From: Peptostreptococcaceae bacterium
GTDB lineage: Bacteria > Bacillota > Clostridia > Peptostreptococcales > Peptostreptococcaceae
NCBI GenBank assembly: GCA_025210335.1
Contig: JAOARY010000051.1
Span: 195,866 to 259,865, forward strand
Direction of reading: 5' to 3'
DNA: 64,000 nucleotides
How positions within the stretch are numbered: position 1 is the first letter of the stretch; the number at the start of each line of letters is the position of its first letter. The notes under the pieces were generated by a model, which ran no database searches, was not told the DNA's origin, and was given only the letters and a program-made list of their open reading frames with translations. Both the position numbers and the translations under genes were made by a program. Positions 61,769 through 64,000 of this stretch are shown here, one piece after another.

Positions 61769-62824
61769 TTGAATGATGTAGAAATATCTAAAAATATAAT
61801 AGTTTTAAAAGATATAAATAAAAGTTTTGATGATAAAAAAGTTATAGATAATATAAATTTAGAGATAAAGCAAAAAGAGTTTATGACGATTTTAGGGCCT
61901 AGTGGTTGTGGGAAAACGACAACTTTAAGAGTTATAGCTGGTTTTGAAGTTTTGGATGAAGGAAATCTTTATTTTGAAGATGAGGAAATATCTAAAATTC
62001 CAGCACATAAAAGACAAATAAATACTGTATTTCAAAAGTATGCACTATTTCCACATCTTAATGTATATGAAAATATAGCATTTGGACTTAAAATAAAGAA
62101 AATTGATAAAAAAATAATAGATGAAAAAGTTAGAAGAATGCTTAAGCTTGTTAATTTAAAAGGGTTTGAAAAAAGAGATATCAACTCACTAAGTGGAGGA
62201 CAACAACAAAGAATTGCAATAGCTAGAGCTTTAGTTTGTGAACCAAAAGTACTTTTATTAGATGAGCCACTTGGAGCACTTGATTTAAAATTAAGACAAG
62301 AAATGCAATTAGAGCTTAAAACTATGCAAAGAGAACTTGGAATTACGTTTATATATGTGACTCACGACCAAGAAGAAGCTCTTACTATGTCAGATAGAAT
62401 AGTTATAATGAATGATGGGAATATAGAGCAAATAGGAAGTCCTGAAGATATATACAATGAACCTATAAATAAATTTGTAGCTAAATTTATAGGAGAAAGT
62501 AATATTTTAGAGGGTATAATGATAGATGATTATTTAGTTTCAATTGAAAATAAAAAATTTAAATGTTTAGATACTGGCTTTTTAAAAAATGAAAAAGTAG
62601 ATATTTGTATTAGACCTGAAGATATAGAAATATCAAAAGAAGAGGGGCTTATTGAAGGAACTATACAGTCGATTTTATTTAAAGGAGTCCATTACGAAAT
62701 TATTGTAAAAGACGATGAGGATATTGAGTGGATGATTCATACAATACATCATTGGAATAAGGGTGATAAAGTAAAATTAAAAATAGTAGAAGATGCAATT
62801 CATGTAATGAAAAAGGAGGGCTAG
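61769..62824 (+). CDS. potA: Spermidine/putrescine ABC transporter ATP-binding protein PotA
   Basis: ATPase of 351 residues. Walker A is [10 protein letters not shown], the signature is [19 protein letters not shown], Walker B is [12 protein letters not shown] with the PotA/MalK-type H-loop [22 protein letters not shown] domain fills the C-terminal ~100 residues. With potB/potC it forms a polyamine-type importer; the binding protein PotD should lie beyond the right edge. ATG 61751 overlaps the ribosome binding site AGTGGGTG, so TTG 61769 is preferred. Polyamine specificity is inferred from neighbours. Confidence 0.9.
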   Translation: MNDVEISKNIIVLKDINKSFDDKKVIDNINLEIKQKEFMTILGPSGCGKTTTLRVIAGFEVLDEGNLYFEDEEISKIPAHKRQINTVFQKYALFPHLNVYENIAFGLKIKKIDKKIIDEKVRRMLKLVNLKGFEKRDINSLSGGQQQRIAIARALVCEPKVLLLDEPLGALDLKLRQEMQLELKTMQRELGITFIYVTHDQEEALTMSDRIVIMNDGNIEQIGSPEDIYNEPINKFVAKFIGESNILEGIMIDDYLVSIENKKFKCLDTGFLKNEKVDICIRPEDIEISKEEGLIEGTIQSILFKGVHYEIIVKDDEDIEWMIHTIHHWNKGDKVKLKIVEDAIHVMKKEG

Positions 62825-62826
62825 AT

Positions 62827-63666
62827 ATGAAAAAAAAATTATTAGCAATTCCTTATGGTCTATGGGGTTTTTTCTTTACTATAGTTCCATTGATAGTTAT
62901 ATTAGTATATAGTTTTTGTTCAACAGGAACTTACGGAGATATAATATATAAATTTACTTTAGATAATTATAAACTGTTTTTAGAGCCAATTTATTTAAAT
63001 GTTTTAAAAAAATCATTATTATTAGCTTTTGTTAGTACACTTTTATGTATAGCACTTGGATATCCAATGGCTTATATAATATCGAAGGCTAATAAGAATA
63101 GAAGGAATTTAATGGTTATGTTATTTGTTTTACCTCTTTGGACTAATTTTTTATTAAGAACATATTCTTGGATGGGTATATTAAGAGAGGGTGGAATAAT
63201 AAATAATATTTTAATAACATTAAATATTATAGATAAACCTATAAAAATGCTATATACAACGGGAGCAGTATTACTTGGAATGGTATATAACTTTTTGCCA
63301 TTTATGGTTTTACCGATATATTCAGTTCTTATAAAAATAGATGATAAATTAATAGAAGCAGCAAAAGATTTAGGGGCAACTGATTTTGAAACTTTTACAA
63401 AAATAATATTTCCATTAAGTATACCTGGAGTAGTATCAGGAATATTGATGGTTTTTATGCCTGCGGTCAGTACATTTGTTATATCAGATCTTTTAGGTGG
63501 AGGTCAAACTGTTTTACTTGGAAATCTAATTCAAAATCAATTTTTGATGGCTAGGAATTGGCAGTTTGGATCTAGTATATCTATGATAATGATAATTTTG
63601 ATACTCCTTTCTATAAAACTAACATCTAAATATCAAGATGAAGAAGGGGGCGGAAATCTATGGTAA
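62827..63666 (+). CDS. potB: Spermidine/putrescine ABC transporter permease PotB
   Basis: Permease of 279 residues with six hydrophobic segments. Seen: FVLPLWTNFLLRTYSWMGIL, VYNFLPFMVLPIYSVL and the coupling loop EAAKDLGATDFETFTKIIFPL with EAA...G that docks on PotA. AVSTFVISDLLGGGQT is typical of PotB. The ATG comes two bases after potA's stop with GGAGGG upstream. It overlaps potC by 7 bases. Confidence 0.92.
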   Translation: MKKKLLAIPYGLWGFFFTIVPLIVILVYSFCSTGTYGDIIYKFTLDNYKLFLEPIYLNVLKKSLLLAFVSTLLCIALGYPMAYIISKANKNRRNLMVMLFVLPLWTNFLLRTYSWMGILREGGIINNILITLNIIDKPIKMLYTTGAVLLGMVYNFLPFMVLPIYSVLIKIDDKLIEAAKDLGATDFETFTKIIFPLSIPGVVSGILMVFMPAVSTFVISDLLGGGQTVLLGNLIQNQFLMARNWQFGSSISMIMIILILLSIKLTSKYQDEEGGGNLW

Positions 63667-64000
63667 AAAAAGTTTTAAAAAATATCTACACATCTTTAAT
63701 TTATTTATTTTTATATTTACCGATTATTCTTCTTATTGTATTTTCATTTAATGATTCTAAATATAAAGGATCTTGGGAAGGATTTACGCTAAGATGGTAT
63801 AAGGAATTGCTTAGAGATAGTAGTATAATGGACGCTGTATATTATACTTTTATGATTGCGATTATAGGTTCGATAATTGCTACCATTTTGGGAACTATAA
63901 CAGCTATAGCTATAGATTCTATGAATAAAAAATATAAAAATATTTATATGAATACAGTGTATTTGCCGGTTATGAGTCCTGATATAGTTATAGGTATATC
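63660..64000 (+). CDS. potC: Spermidine/putrescine ABC transporter permease PotC (partial)
   Basis: The first 113 residues of a second permease, cut by the window edge. The ATG at 63660 overlaps the end of potB and has GGGGGCGGAAA upstream. Seen: a first helix IYLFLYLPIILLIVFSFNDSK, then WEGFTLRWYKELLRDSSIM, TMIAIIGSIIATILGTITA-like helix, and YLPVMSPDIVIGI, all typical of PotC. Three of the expected six helices are visible. The downstream potD and the C-terminal half are not in the window. Confidence 0.9.
   Translation, partial: MVKKVLKNIYTSLIYLFLYLPIILLIVFSFNDSKYKGSWEGFTLRWYKELLRDSSIMDAVYYTFMIAIIGSIIATILGTITAIAIDSMNKKYKNIYMNTVYLPVMSPDIVIGI

Overview
The window is very AT-rich, almost entirely coded on the + strand, and carries the conserved housekeeping gene order of an anaerobic low-GC Bacillota. 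The run smc-ftsY-ylxM-ffh-rpsP-khpA-rimM-trmD-rplS-rbgA-rnhB, then comM, dprA-topA-codY, iscR-iscS-iscU-mnmA-alaS-ireB-ruvX, feoAB-fur-rnj and scpAB fits Clostridia and, from remembered gene order, most closely the Peptostreptococcaceae (Clostridioides relatives). That placement is an inference; no rRNA is present. Ferredoxin-dependent 2-oxoacid oxidoreductase, an oxygen-sensitive Fe-S serine dehydratase and ferredoxin-like domains agree with an anaerobe. I see no rRNA, tRNA, CRISPR array, insertion sequence or phage gene.

Layout. 0-13.4 kb: chromosome condensation (Smc), signal recognition particle (FtsY, YlxM, Ffh), ribosome assembly and tRNA/rRNA maturation, a FliK-like plus FlhB-tail pair, YraN and ComM. 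15.3-25.7 kb: a metabolic block between comM and dprA, with an L-serine dehydratase operon and an orphan EIIC-like membrane protein, an AraC-type regulator, a flavodoxin-like reductase, and a cobalamin-riboswitch operon (BtuC/D/F-like importer, a CbiK chelatase with an export signal, and an ABC-2 exporter pair). 25.8-35 kb: DprA, TopA, CodY, RarA and pyruvate carboxylase. 35-45.6 kb: Fe-S cluster assembly under IscR, MnmA, AlaS, IreB, an alkaline-phosphatase-like membrane protein, an aldo/keto reductase-ferredoxin fusion, RuvX and a DUF1292 protein. 45.9-50.7 kb: FeoA, FeoB, a tiny unlisted zinc-ribbon-like protein, Fur and RNase J. 50.7-56 kb: an S2P-like protease, ScpA/ScpB, the only minus-strand gene (XRE-cupin regulator), RluB, a Cys-tailed small protein, MnmM and SurE. 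56-64 kb: korDABC, an RpiR-type regulator, an SH3-glycoside-hydrolase-like lipoprotein, and potAB with potC cut by the window edge.

How the genes connect. Iron and cobalt handling recur: IscR controls cluster assembly, Fur-like boxes sit at feoA and fur, and the B12 riboswitch heads the corrinoid/cobalt operon. CodY is encoded here and a CodY-like box lies in the korDABC promoter. Serine dehydratase feeds pyruvate, pyruvate carboxylase makes oxaloacetate, and KorDABC interconverts 2-oxoglutarate and succinyl-CoA, a plausible route for glutamate-family synthesis. Many transcripts have visible promoters (TTGACA-17-TATAAT type), 5' leader hairpins and intrinsic terminators, listed individually. 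Many start codons were moved downstream of the longest ORF because a good ribosome binding site sits just upstream of the later start; several are TTG.

The most unusual parts are the exported CbiK in a riboswitch-controlled importer operon, the repeated palindromes around the serine operon and AraC gene, the 52-residue Cys-rich protein after feoB, the hairpin covering the topA start codon, and the paired long hairpins after fur.
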